Source: a virus
Virus record (IMG/VR): IMGVR_UViG_3300021961_000570
Location: 1-25,654 of that record
DNA length: 25,654 nucleotides
Direction: 5' to 3' (one strand)
Position 1 is the first letter of the stretch; every line of letters starts with the position of its first letter. The notes under the pieces were generated by a model. The model ran no database searches, had not been told where the DNA came from, and worked only from the letters and a program-made list of their open reading frames with translations. Of this stretch, positions 1-5,768 are shown piece by piece. Made by a program: the position numbers and the translations under genes.

Positions 1-1
1 A

Positions 2-181
2 GGAAGAACTGGTAAGGATCTAAATATTCAAATTAATTTGGATAATATCGATAACGTTATTAAACAATATAAGAAAATTAAAAAATATCAAAAATCATCT
101 CTGTATGCTATCAAAACAATGGACGGCACAGAAGATATTGTGAGTTCATTGATAAAGGAAGCGGAGGAAAATCCACTGTAA
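2..181 (+). CDS. C-terminal fragment of an unidentified phage protein
   Basis: An open frame enters from the left edge and runs 59 codons to a TAA. The visible part is rich in Lys, Ile, Asn and Asp, reads as mostly helical, and ends with an acidic tail (EEAENPL-like ending). The next gene, speD, starts one base after the stop, so the two are probably co-transcribed. I do not recognise the family from this fragment. The 5' end is outside the window, so neither its length nor its domains can be judged. Confidence 0.6.
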   Translation, partial: GRTGKDLNIQINLDNIDNVIKQYKKIKKYQKSSLYAIKTMDGTEDIVSSLIKEAEENPL

Positions 182-182
182 A

Positions 183-509
183 ATGGGGAAGCATTATTTA
201 CTTAATTTGTATGGATGCTCGTTTGTCCTTTTGGACGACGAGCGTTGTCTTATAGACTTACTGGAAAACGCAGCAGTTGCAAGTGGTGCGACCGTAGTTC
301 AGACTATCTCAAAGAAGTTTGAACCACAGGGAGTTACTGTGATTTGTCTGCTATCCGAAAGTCATATTAGTATTCATACATGGCCCGAGGAAGGTAAGGC
401 AGCAGTGGACGTTTATACTTGCGGAGACTGTAATCCAAAGATTGGATGCGATATTATCATTGAGCAGTTATATGCGCAGAACCATACGTTAAGTTATATT
501 GAACGGTAA
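183..509 (+). CDS. speD: S-adenosylmethionine decarboxylase proenzyme (SpeD)
   Basis: SpeD is a pyruvoyl enzyme that decarboxylates S-adenosylmethionine to give the aminopropyl donor for spermidine synthesis. The 108-aa product has the short prokaryotic length. The self-processing site is visible: Glu59-Ser60 in LLSESHISIHTWPEEG, where cleavage before Ser60 would create the pyruvoyl group. His65 and Cys80 (VYTCGDC) fit the other processing and catalytic residues of the family. All key residues are present, so the enzyme is probably active. The start is the first ATG, one base after the upstream stop. No spermidine synthase is in the window, so product use would depend on host enzymes. speD is a known auxiliary metabolic gene of cyanomyoviruses. 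Confidence 0.93.
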   Translation: MGKHYLLNLYGCSFVLLDDERCLIDLLENAAVASGATVVQTISKKFEPQGVTVICLLSESHISIHTWPEEGKAAVDVYTCGDCNPKIGCDIIIEQLYAQNHTLSYIER

Positions 510-527
510 CAAAAGTTACAAAAGTTT

Positions 528-556
528 TTGCATAACTATACTAACAGGTCTATAAT
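528..556 (+). promoter_or_regulatory. sigma70-type promoter for the riboswitch/micropeptide operon
   Basis: TTGCAT at 528-533 and a perfect TATAAT at 551-556 are separated by 17 bp. The predicted transcription start, about 7 bases downstream (near 563), coincides with the first base of the riboswitch aptamer. The -10 box is flanked by a short inverted repeat, GGTC (547-550) and GACC (557-560). The host sigma70-type polymerase would recognise this, as expected for an early phage gene. Confidence 0.78.
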
Positions 557-562
557 GACCTT

Positions 563-657
563 ACGTTCATCCGAAAGGACGGAAGTAAGCCGACGCGGAA
601 CGGATCGTTCATTCGCTATTCGGAAATAGCGAACGCAAACGCCGACTGAAGGAACGC
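563..657 (+). promoter_or_regulatory. Glutamine riboswitch (glnA / Downstream-peptide motif class)
   Basis: The segment carries the sequence marks I know for the cyanobacterial and cyanophage glutamine riboswitch: CGTTCATCC near the 5' end, GGACGGAAGTA in the core, and GAAGGAACGC at the 3' end. CGTTC (564-568) pairs with GAACG (652-656) to close P1. TCC (570-572) and GGA (577-579) form a small GAAA-capped hairpin. An internal hairpin has a 9-bp stem (612-620 with 625-633) and a CGGA loop. It begins at the predicted transcription start and lies 31 bases before a short ORF, the classic Downstream-peptide arrangement. No terminator separates aptamer and ORF, so control of translation is more likely. 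Ligand and on/off sense are inferred from the family. Confidence 0.85.
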
Positions 658-688
658 TCTTTAACCTAAAAAACTAAGGAGAACCCTA

Positions 689-826
689 ATGTCTAAAGTA
701 GTTTATCGCGGTGTTGAGTATGATACTCAAAAGCGTCTTGAGTATCAACAACAAATGATGCAACAACCCCAACAGCAAAACGAAGTCTATCGTGGCGTTA
801 AGTTTGTAAAGGAGGGGCACAAATGA
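689..826 (+). CDS. DUF4278/PirA-like micropeptide under the riboswitch
   Basis: This 45-aa protein has two copies of a YRGV motif, at residues 6-9 (VVYRGVEYD) and 34-37 (EVYRGVKFV), joined by a Gln-rich linker. To my knowledge the YRGVxY motif marks DUF4278. That group includes the cyanobacterial small protein PirA, which binds the nitrogen regulator PII and is controlled by a glutamine riboswitch. A strong Shine-Dalgarno, AAGGAG at 676-681, precedes the ATG. The next small ORF overlaps its stop (ATGA). I infer that the phage uses it to interfere with host nitrogen or arginine control; only the motif and the riboswitch context support this. Confidence 0.78.
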   Translation: MSKVVYRGVEYDTQKRLEYQQQMMQQPQQQNEVYRGVKFVKEGHK

Positions 827-921
827 AAAAACTCAACGTACTTCAACTCATTAAAGAGCAGAAGCAAAAAGAAGAGAGGCGTCGTAAAGCATCTCTTGCT
901 ACTTTAGTAGCAGCAAAATAA
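823..921 (+). CDS. Small basic protein, 32 aa
   Basis: The ATG at 823 overlaps the stop of the YRGV peptide gene in an ATGA junction and is preceded by AAAGGAGGGG at 808-817, so translational coupling is likely. The product is one short charged helix with a Lys/Arg/Glu-rich centre (KEQKQKEERRRKAS) and a hydrophobic end (LATLVAAK). A rho-independent terminator follows directly, making it the last gene of a two-gene riboswitch operon. The family is not recognised. The Shine-Dalgarno and tight packing are the main evidence that it is real. Confidence 0.6.
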   Translation: MKKLNVLQLIKEQKQKEERRRKASLATLVAAK

Positions 922-925
922 TTTA

Positions 926-954
926 GAGGGAGACTTGACTCTCCCTCTTTTTTT
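926..954 (+). terminator. Rho-independent terminator of the riboswitch operon
   Basis: GAGGGAGA (926-933) and TCTCCCTC (940-947) form a perfect 8-bp stem around the 6-base loop CTTGAC, followed by seven T residues (948-954). It lies 4 bases after the stop of the 32-aa gene. The loop and 3' arm also form part of the next promoter. Confidence 0.88.
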
Positions 955-963
955 ATGTATAAT
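935..963 (+). promoter_or_regulatory. sigma70-type promoter for the thyX operon, overlapping the terminator
   Basis: TTGACT (935-940) and TATAAT (958-963) are exactly 17 bp apart, and TG directly precedes the -10 box. The -35 box sits in the terminator loop and first base of its 3' arm; the rest of the 3' arm and the T tract form the spacer. The predicted start near 970 leaves a leader of about 16 bases before the ATG at 986. Confidence 0.75.
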
Positions 964-985
964 TATCTTCGTATAGGTTGATAAC

Positions 986-1165
986 ATGGATAGAGAAAAA
1001 CTTAAGTTAATTGTCAGAAATCTTGAGTCTCTAGTGGATTGTTTAAAGTCAGAAATTGGTTCAGATCCTGACATTAAAGAACCCACTTATGATGAGATTA
1101 AAACTTTTTTAACTGATTACGACGAAGTATTTTATGATGAGGAAGATGAATACAATGTACGATGA
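986..1165 (+). CDS. Small acidic protein upstream of thyX, 59 aa
   Basis: The first gene after the promoter at 935-963. Its 59-aa product is acidic, with an N-terminal helix (REKLKLIVRNLESLVDCLKSE) and a C-terminal Asp/Glu/Tyr-rich stretch (FYDEEDEYNVR). Its 3' end overlaps the start of thyX by 11 bases in another frame, and its GAGGAAG stretch (1139-1145) may serve as the thyX ribosome site. A similar short acidic ORF before thyX seems plausible for cyanophages, but I cannot name a family. Confidence 0.62.
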   Translation: MDREKLKLIVRNLESLVDCLKSEIGSDPDIKEPTYDEIKTFLTDYDEVFYDEEDEYNVR

Positions 1166-1865
1166 TTTCGAGTTTATGAAACCAGAAGTAAAACTAATCA
1201 GTGTTACTCCTGACGCAGAAAAGCACATGGCATATTGTGCTCGCGTAAGTAACCCTGCAAATCAGGAGAATGAAAAGTTCTCTGGACTACTCAAGTATTG
1301 TATTCAGCATCAGCACTGGAGCATCTTTGAGCAAGCATCGATGACCGTAGAGATTAATACAACTCGTGGTATCGCGGCTCAAATTCTCCGGCATCGTTCG
1401 TTCACATATCAAGAATTTTCTCAGCGTTATGCCGATGCAAGTCTTCTAGGCAAATCAATCCCTCTTCCTGAACTTCGTAGACAGGACGATAAGAATCGTC
1501 AGAATAGTATCGACGATATTCCTGACTATTTGAAACTGACCCTGACAGAAGATATCCGTGTTCATTTTGAGAGTGCTCTGCGCCTCTACAACCGTCTTCT
1601 AGACAAGGGAGTAGCAAAGGAGTGTGCAAGGTTTGTATTGCCTTTAGCGGTGCCTACAAGACTCTATATGACCGGTTCTGTGCGGTCGTGGATCCATTAT
1701 ATCGATCTTCGCTCTGCACACGGTACGCAGAAGGAACATATGGAGATTGCAGAACTTGTTCGTTGTATCTTTACTTGTCAGTTCCCTGCAGTATCTGAAG
1801 CACTTGGATGGACACGTGAAGGTTGCTCTGAGTGTGTTGATGCACCATCTATTACTATTGAATAA
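1155..1865 (+). CDS. thyX: Flavin-dependent thymidylate synthase ThyX
   Basis: ThyX makes dTMP from dUMP with methylene-tetrahydrofolate and a reduced FAD, supporting phage DNA synthesis. The signature RHRxxSxxxxSxR-type motif is seen as RHRSFTYQEFSQR (residues 79-91). A second conserved stretch, RSWIHYIDLRSAHGTQKE, matches the C-terminal substrate-binding region. The 236-aa length is normal. Upstream in-frame ATGs at 1134, 1137 and 1146 are possible. I chose 1155 because AGGAAG (1140-1145) then lies 9 bases before the start. thyX is common in cyanomyoviruses, where it replaces the ThyA-type enzyme (Td) of T4. Confidence 0.95.
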   Translation: MYDDFEFMKPEVKLISVTPDAEKHMAYCARVSNPANQENEKFSGLLKYCIQHQHWSIFEQASMTVEINTTRGIAAQILRHRSFTYQEFSQRYADASLLGKSIPLPELRRQDDKNRQNSIDDIPDYLKLTLTEDIRVHFESALRLYNRLLDKGVAKECARFVLPLAVPTRLYMTGSVRSWIHYIDLRSAHGTQKEHMEIAELVRCIFTCQFPAVSEALGWTREGCSECVDAPSITIE

Positions 1866-1868
1866 ATA
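1861..1868 (+). promoter_or_regulatory. Possible T4-type late promoter
   Basis: AATAAATA fits the cyanomyovirus late -10 pattern NATAAATA read by the gp55 sigma factor. It overlaps the thyX stop codon (TAA 1863-1865) and lies 26 bases before the TTG start of the next gene. In AT-rich DNA the 8-mer can occur by chance, so position is the main support. Confidence 0.45.
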
Positions 1869-1894
1869 TCCTTACATACAATGGAGGTGTAACA

Positions 1895-2143
1895 TTGGCA
1901 ACATATCCAGTGATTAATAAACAAACTGGCGAACAAAAAGAAGTTGTTCTCAGTGTTCATGATTGGGAACAATGGAAAAAAGATAATCCAGACTGGGATA
2001 GAGATTGGTCAGATCCATCAACTTGTCCAGCATCAGGAGAAGTTGGTGAGATTTATGATCGACTTGTAAAATCTCACCCAGGATGGAATGATGTTCTTCA
2101 TAAAGCATCAAAAGCACCAGGATCAAAAGTAAAACCAATTTAA
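1895..2143 (+). CDS. Conserved small hydrophilic protein, 82 aa (FmdB-like opening)
   Basis: The likely start is TTG at 1895, because a strong GGAGGTG (1883-1889) lies 5 bases before it and there is no suitable ATG nearby. The product opens MATYPVINKQTGEQKE and contains a Trp- and Asp-rich core (DNPDWDRDWSDPST), then PGWNDVLHKASKAPGS near the end. The opening and DWDRDWSD block resemble small FmdB-type phage proteins, but the Cys pairs of that zinc ribbon are absent, since only one Cys is present. It sits between thyX and phoH. Function is unknown. Confidence 0.72.
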   Translation: MATYPVINKQTGEQKEVVLSVHDWEQWKKDNPDWDRDWSDPSTCPASGEVGEIYDRLVKSHPGWNDVLHKASKAPGSKVKPI

Positions 2144-2150
2144 TTATTCT

Positions 2151-2906
2151 ATGGCAAGAAGAAGAAGGGCAGAGGATCAACCAATTGGCGTTGGAATGAC
2201 TGCAAAGCAAATGAAACGCAAAAAACCAATTGGTGCCGATTTGATGAGAGAGATTGAACCTCTCACAGATAATCAAAAACTTTTGTATAAATCATATGAA
2301 AAAAATCAAAACATCGTTGCGTATGGATGTGCAGGAACAGGTAAAACATTCATCACTCTATACAATGCTCTTCAGGATGTTTTAGATGAAAGAAGCCCTT
2401 ATGAAAAAATCTATATCGTAAGGTCTCTTGTTGCTACTCGCGAAATTGGTTTCCTCCCAGGAGACCACGAAGACAAGTCATCTCTTTATCAAATTCCTTA
2501 TAAGAATATGGTAAAGTATATGTTCCAGATGCCTGATGATGCTTCATTTGAAATGCTCTATGGCAATCTCAAAACTCAAGGAACGATTAGTTTTTGGAGC
2601 ACTTCTTTTATTCGTGGTACAACTCTTGATAATGCGATCATCATCGTGGATGAATTCCAAAACTTGAACTTCCACGAACTTGATAGTATAATTACTCGTG
2701 TAGGTGAAAATAGTAAGATTTGTTTCTGTGGAGATGCCACTCAAAGTGATCTTATTAAAACGAATGAAAAGAATGGAATTGTTGATTTTATGAAAGTTCT
2801 TCGTGTTATGCCTTCAATTGATATTATTGAATTTGAAGTTGACGATATTGTTCGCTCTGGATTTGTGAAAGAATATATTCTTGCTAAAATGGAAGTCGGT
2901 GTATGA
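2151..2906 (+). CDS. phoH: PhoH-like P-loop ATPase
   Basis: A 251-aa PhoH-family ATPase. Walker A is GCAGTGKT (residues 59-66) and Walker B is IIIVDEFQN (about 163-171). The intervening YIVRSLVATREIGFLPGD and the later CFCGDATQSDL are typical of the family, whose fold is related to the helicase core. The basic N-terminus (MARRRRAE) is short. phoH is widespread in marine phages and has been linked to phosphate stress in some hosts, but its biochemical role in phages is unsettled. It overlaps the next gene by 4 bases (ATGA), suggesting co-translation with the nuclease. Confidence 0.95.
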   Translation: MARRRRAEDQPIGVGMTAKQMKRKKPIGADLMREIEPLTDNQKLLYKSYEKNQNIVAYGCAGTGKTFITLYNALQDVLDERSPYEKIYIVRSLVATREIGFLPGDHEDKSSLYQIPYKNMVKYMFQMPDDASFEMLYGNLKTQGTISFWSTSFIRGTTLDNAIIIVDEFQNLNFHELDSIITRVGENSKICFCGDATQSDLIKTNEKNGIVDFMKVLRVMPSIDIIEFEVDDIVRSGFVKEYILAKMEVGV

Positions 2907-3583
2907 GTTTTATTCATCATAATTACTTAGGTGATCTTGAATTAGAAAAGAAAGAAACGAATGGCATCCGTTTGTACCATCTTCCTGATGGGCAATGGGT
3001 GCCTTCAATTACTTCTGTGACTTCTTTTTACAATCGACAGATTTTTGTTGAGTGGAGAAAGAGAGTTGGTGCAGAAAAGGCAAATGCGATTACTAAAAAA
3101 GCAACTGCAAGGGGAACAGATTTTCACCAAGTCTGTCAGGATTATCTTGAAAATAAAGAACTAAACTGGGATGATTATCAACCCCTGACAAAGTTTATGT
3201 TTCATCATGCGAAACCTTATCTTGACAAGATAAATAATATTCATGCAATTGAAAGAACTCTCTACTCTGAATATCTTGGACTTGCTGGAAGAGTTGATTG
3301 TATTGCCGAATATGAAGGAGAGTTGGCAGTTATTGACTTCAAAACTTCAGAAAAAATTAAACCAGAAGAGTGGATTGAAAACTACTTTGTTCAAGAAACT
3401 TTTTATGCAGCTGCTTATTATGAACTTACCAACATTCCTCCTGTTAAATTAATCACCTTAATGGTAACTCCTGGTGGTGAAGTCAAAGTATTTGACAAAA
3501 GAAACAAAGCAGACTATATTAGACTATTAGTTCGCTACATTAAAGAATTTGTACATCACAATATTAGGCCAGATGGAGAATGA
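2903..3583 (+). CDS. PD-(D/E)XK (RecB/Cas4-like) exonuclease
   Basis: This 226-aa protein has the motifs of RecB-type nucleases: GTDFH (residues 71-75, His75), GRVD (129-132, Asp132), an IDFK core (Asp145 and Lys147), and QETFYAAAYY (164-173) for motif QxxxY. These are the metal-binding and catalytic elements of the PDDEXK_1 group. The gene overlaps phoH by 4 bases upstream, and its end overlaps the start of gp33, so it belongs to the replication cluster. A role in DNA processing during replication or recombination, or in host DNA breakdown, is likely. The exact substrate cannot be read from sequence. Confidence 0.85.
   Translation: MSFIHHNYLGDLELEKKETNGIRLYHLPDGQWVPSITSVTSFYNRQIFVEWRKRVGAEKANAITKKATARGTDFHQVCQDYLENKELNWDDYQPLTKFMFHHAKPYLDKINNIHAIERTLYSEYLGLAGRVDCIAEYEGELAVIDFKTSEKIKPEEWIENYFVQETFYAAAYYELTNIPPVKLITLMVTPGGEVKVFDKRNKADYIRLLVRYIKEFVHHNIRPDGE
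3492..3520 (+). promoter_or_regulatory. sigma70-type promoter inside the nuclease gene, upstream of gp33
   Basis: A perfect TTGACA (3492-3497) and TATATT (3515-3520) are 17 bp apart, within the last 30 codons of the nuclease gene. The predicted start near 3527 gives a leader of about 45 bases to the gp33 ATG at 3573. This would let gp33-gp59-DUF1825 be transcribed separately from phoH. Confidence 0.65.
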
Positions 3584-3830
3584 ATTAGAAAAGGTACTCG
3601 AAAGCAAGTTCTTCTGCCCATCACGATTTGCACAGGAGATTGAAAATCTTGTGCAAGTTAATGTTGAAATGAACTATATTGATGCGATCATTTATTTTTG
3701 TGAGCAGAATAATATAGATCTAGAATCAGTTCCAAAACTCATCTCAAAACCATTGAAAGAAAAGATTAAGTATGAAGCAATGGAACTAAACTTTCTTAAG
3801 AAAACTTCCCGTGCAAAATTAGTCTTTTAA
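3573..3830 (+). CDS. 33: Late transcription co-activator gp33
   Basis: In T4, gp33 bridges RNA polymerase and the gp45 sliding clamp so that late promoters fire. The 85-aa product (MENELEKVLESKFFCPSRFAQEIE...) has the gp33 pattern of a short helical protein that ends in a hydrophobic tail (SRAKLVF), consistent with the clamp-binding end. The frame is open from an ATG at 3549, but that lies well inside the upstream gene. The ATG at 3573 is preferred because it begins the conserved sequence and follows a GG-rich site. It overlaps the nuclease stop and shares one base with the gp59 start. Confidence 0.8.
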   Translation: MENELEKVLESKFFCPSRFAQEIENLVQVNVEMNYIDAIIYFCEQNNIDLESVPKLISKPLKEKIKYEAMELNFLKKTSRAKLVF

Positions 3831-4426
3831 TGATGCCCTTTGATTCATATAAATGTTATCTGTCTTTGAAAAATCATTTTACAAAAGATAGTTATGATTA
3901 CTTCAAGTATTGTGGCAAATCAAGAGCAACTATTCAGTCTTTCTACAAACGGAAAGACCGTATGTGGTTTGAAAAGATTTCAAGACAAAAAACTGATCAA
4001 GAAGTTGTAGATTTTTTTGTTGCTAACTTTGTATCTTGTAATGATCCAGAGTCTCTTTGGATTGGTGAAATGATTAAAGAGGGAGAAGCAAGATATCAAA
4101 ACTGGCAGAAAAAGGTACAATCACTTTCATATGTCTTCAAGGAAGAGAGTCAATCTCTGTTTGAAGAAAATAAATTTGAGGATGTCTTTAAATGTTCAAA
4201 AGGACATCCTGTTCTTTTGAAAAAGTATTTGAGTGGTAAAGTATCATTAGAGACTATGGTTCTTTTGGATAAAATCTTTTCATATTCAAATAACTTTGAT
4301 AAAAAACTTCAAGACCCGGTGTGGCAAACCGTAAGTCGTCGGATTAAAAAATATAATCCATTTCTAAATATTGATGTATTTCGTTTTCGTAAAATTTTGA
4401 AAGAAGTAATTCTAGGAGAAAAATGA
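3830..4426 (+). CDS. 59: DNA helicase loader gp59
   Basis: gp59 loads the replicative helicase gp41 onto gp32-coated forked DNA in T4. The 198-aa product starts MMPFDSYKCYLSLKNHF, matching the N-terminal domain where gp59 proteins begin with a Tyr-rich helix. It contains FFVANFVSCNDPESLWIGEM, which I recognise as the most conserved block of the family. The second half (GHPVLLKKYLSGKVSLETMVLLDKI, DPVWQTVSRRIKKYNPFLNID) matches the C-terminal domain. Length is close to T4 gp59 (217 aa). A second ATG at 3833 is an alternative start. The order gp33-gp59-gp32 matches T4. Confidence 0.9.
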   Translation: MMPFDSYKCYLSLKNHFTKDSYDYFKYCGKSRATIQSFYKRKDRMWFEKISRQKTDQEVVDFFVANFVSCNDPESLWIGEMIKEGEARYQNWQKKVQSLSYVFKEESQSLFEENKFEDVFKCSKGHPVLLKKYLSGKVSLETMVLLDKIFSYSNNFDKKLQDPVWQTVSRRIKKYNPFLNIDVFRFRKILKEVILGEK

Positions 4427-4767
4427 GTTTCTTTGATTCTGAAGTCGTTCGCGCAGAGATGGCTGAAATTTCTGAACTGCAAGAAGAAATATATGGAAGC
4501 ATTTTTAAGTTTCCATCAATGACAAAAGAAGATAAGATTCATCATGTCGATCTTCTTGAAAGGCTTTTAAACAAACAACAAATTCTTTATACACGCTTAA
4601 GTCTTTCTGATGACCCTGAGGCAAAGGAAATGAAGCAGCGTATTGCTGAGTCTGCTGCGATGATGGGTCTTCCTGCCAATGTTGATATGAATATCATCTT
4701 TGGTAATATGACTAAGATGCTTGATGCAATGAAAACCCAGATTGACAAGACGGGTTCCGACCTGTAG
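4423..4767 (+). CDS. DUF1825-like protein
   Basis: A 114-aa, mostly helical protein beginning MSFFDSEVVRAEMAEISELQ. The FFDSE opening, central LLERLLNKQQILYTRLSLSDDPEA and the Met-rich end (MGLPANVDMNIIFGNMTKML) resemble DUF1825, a small family otherwise found in cyanobacteria; this is my recollection, not a search. It overlaps gp59 by 4 bases (ATGA) and lies directly before gp32, so it is embedded in the replication cluster. Its last codons contain the gp32 promoter. The function of DUF1825 is unknown; position suggests a replication-linked or host-takeover role. Confidence 0.7.
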   Translation: MSFFDSEVVRAEMAEISELQEEIYGSIFKFPSMTKEDKIHHVDLLERLLNKQQILYTRLSLSDDPEAKEMKQRIAESAAMMGLPANVDMNIIFGNMTKMLDAMKTQIDKTGSDL

Positions 4768-4770
4768 AAT
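4742..4770 (+). promoter_or_regulatory. sigma70-type promoter for gp32
   Basis: A perfect TTGACA (4742-4747) and TAGAAT (4765-4770) are 17 bp apart, with TG just before the -10 box. The -35 box codes for the Ile-Asp-Lys near the end of the DUF1825-like protein, and the -10 box includes its TAG stop. The predicted start near 4777 gives a leader of about 38 bases to the gp32 ATG. GAGGT at 4806-4810 supplies the ribosome site. Confidence 0.75.
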
Positions 4771-4814
4771 AACGAAGTACACAAAGGCCAAATCCCAACA
4801 AATACGAGGTACAA

Positions 4815-5768
4815 ATGTCTAATTTTGCAAATCTGAAAAAGCAATCTTCGCTTGGTTCACTGACTGAGAAACTGGTGAAGCAAGTAGAAAAGATGAACAC
4901 CACTTCTGGTGGTGCTGATGAACGTCTCTGGAAACCAGAGATGGATAAAACAGGTGTAGGTTCTGCAGTAATTCGCTTCCTGCCTGCTCCTGATGGTGAA
5001 GATGTTCCTTGGGTAAAGATGTATACTCACGCTTTCCAAGGTCCTGGTGGTTGGTATATTGAAAACAGTCTGACTACGATTGGTCAGAAAGATCCCGTGT
5101 CTGAATATAATCGCGGTCTCTGGAACAGTGGCAGTGACAAGGATAAGGACACTGTTCGTAAGCAAAAGCGTAAACTGTCTTACTACTCTAATATTTACGT
5201 TGTAAAGGATCCTGCAAATCCTGCAAACGAAGGTAAAGTATTTCTCTTTAAGTATGGTAAGAAGATCTTTGATAAGATCCTGAATGCTATGCAACCTGAG
5301 TTTGATGATGAAGATCCGATTAATCCTTTTGACTTCTGGCAGGGTGCAAACTTCAAGATCAAGATCGTGAAGAAGGATGGTTACTGGAACTACGATAAGT
5401 CTGAGTTTGATCGTGTTGCTCCTCTTCTAGATGATGACGATGCACTCGAAGCGATCTGGAAGAAAGAATATTCTCTCTCTGCAATCACGGCTCCAGATCA
5501 GTTCAAGTCATACGAAGACCTTGAGAAGCGTATGAATTATGTTCTTGGTGTTGGTGGAACTAACACTCCTACTCAGTCTCGTGCTGTAGTGGAACAAGAG
5601 GATGAATATGAATCTTATAGTGCTCCTGTAAGTCGTGAGACTAAAGTAATGGAAGAACTTGAAGAGTCTTACAATCGTAGTAAGTCTCCTTCACTTCCTA
5701 AGATCACTTCAGACGACGAAGATGAAGATGATGCACTCAGTTATTTCCAAAAACTTGCTGAGGACTGA
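4815..5768 (+). CDS. 32: Single-stranded DNA-binding protein gp32
   Basis: gp32 coats single-stranded DNA during replication and recombination. The 317-aa product aligns with T4 gp32 (301 aa): a basic N-terminal domain (residues 1-20) for cooperative binding, then an OB core with YSNIYVVKDPANPANEG and VFLFKYGKKIFDKI, which match the most conserved T4 stretch, then FWQGANFKIKI. The tail is acidic (SDDEDEDDALSYFQKLAED), as expected for recruiting partner proteins. Unlike T4 gp32, the whole protein has no cysteine, so the His-Cys3 zinc site is absent; the corresponding segment reads DPVSEYNRGLWNSG. It has its own promoter and a terminator just beyond its stop. Confidence 0.93.
   Translation: MSNFANLKKQSSLGSLTEKLVKQVEKMNTTSGGADERLWKPEMDKTGVGSAVIRFLPAPDGEDVPWVKMYTHAFQGPGGWYIENSLTTIGQKDPVSEYNRGLWNSGSDKDKDTVRKQKRKLSYYSNIYVVKDPANPANEGKVFLFKYGKKIFDKILNAMQPEFDDEDPINPFDFWQGANFKIKIVKKDGYWNYDKSEFDRVAPLLDDDDALEAIWKKEYSLSAITAPDQFKSYEDLEKRMNYVLGVGGTNTPTQSRAVVEQEDEYESYSAPVSRETKVMEELEESYNRSKSPSLPKITSDDEDEDDALSYFQKLAED

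Noticed and set aside
904-1086. 60-codon open frame on the minus strand
   Set aside because: It runs antisense through the terminator, the promoter at 935-963 and the start of the 59-aa gene, with no ribosome site and no family resemblance.
3229-3236. GATAAATA late-promoter-like 8-mer
   Set aside because: It is inside the nuclease gene, far from any start, in the early region; probably chance in AT-rich DNA.
3222-3250. TTGACA within the nuclease gene
   Set aside because: No acceptable -10 box is found 16-18 bp downstream.
3549-3572. Longer N-terminus for gp33
   Set aside because: These codons overlap the nuclease gene and add residues before the recognised MENELEK start.
4857-5294. 145-codon open frame on the minus strand inside gp32
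   Set aside because: It lies wholly within a securely identified gene and its composition is that of a codon shadow.
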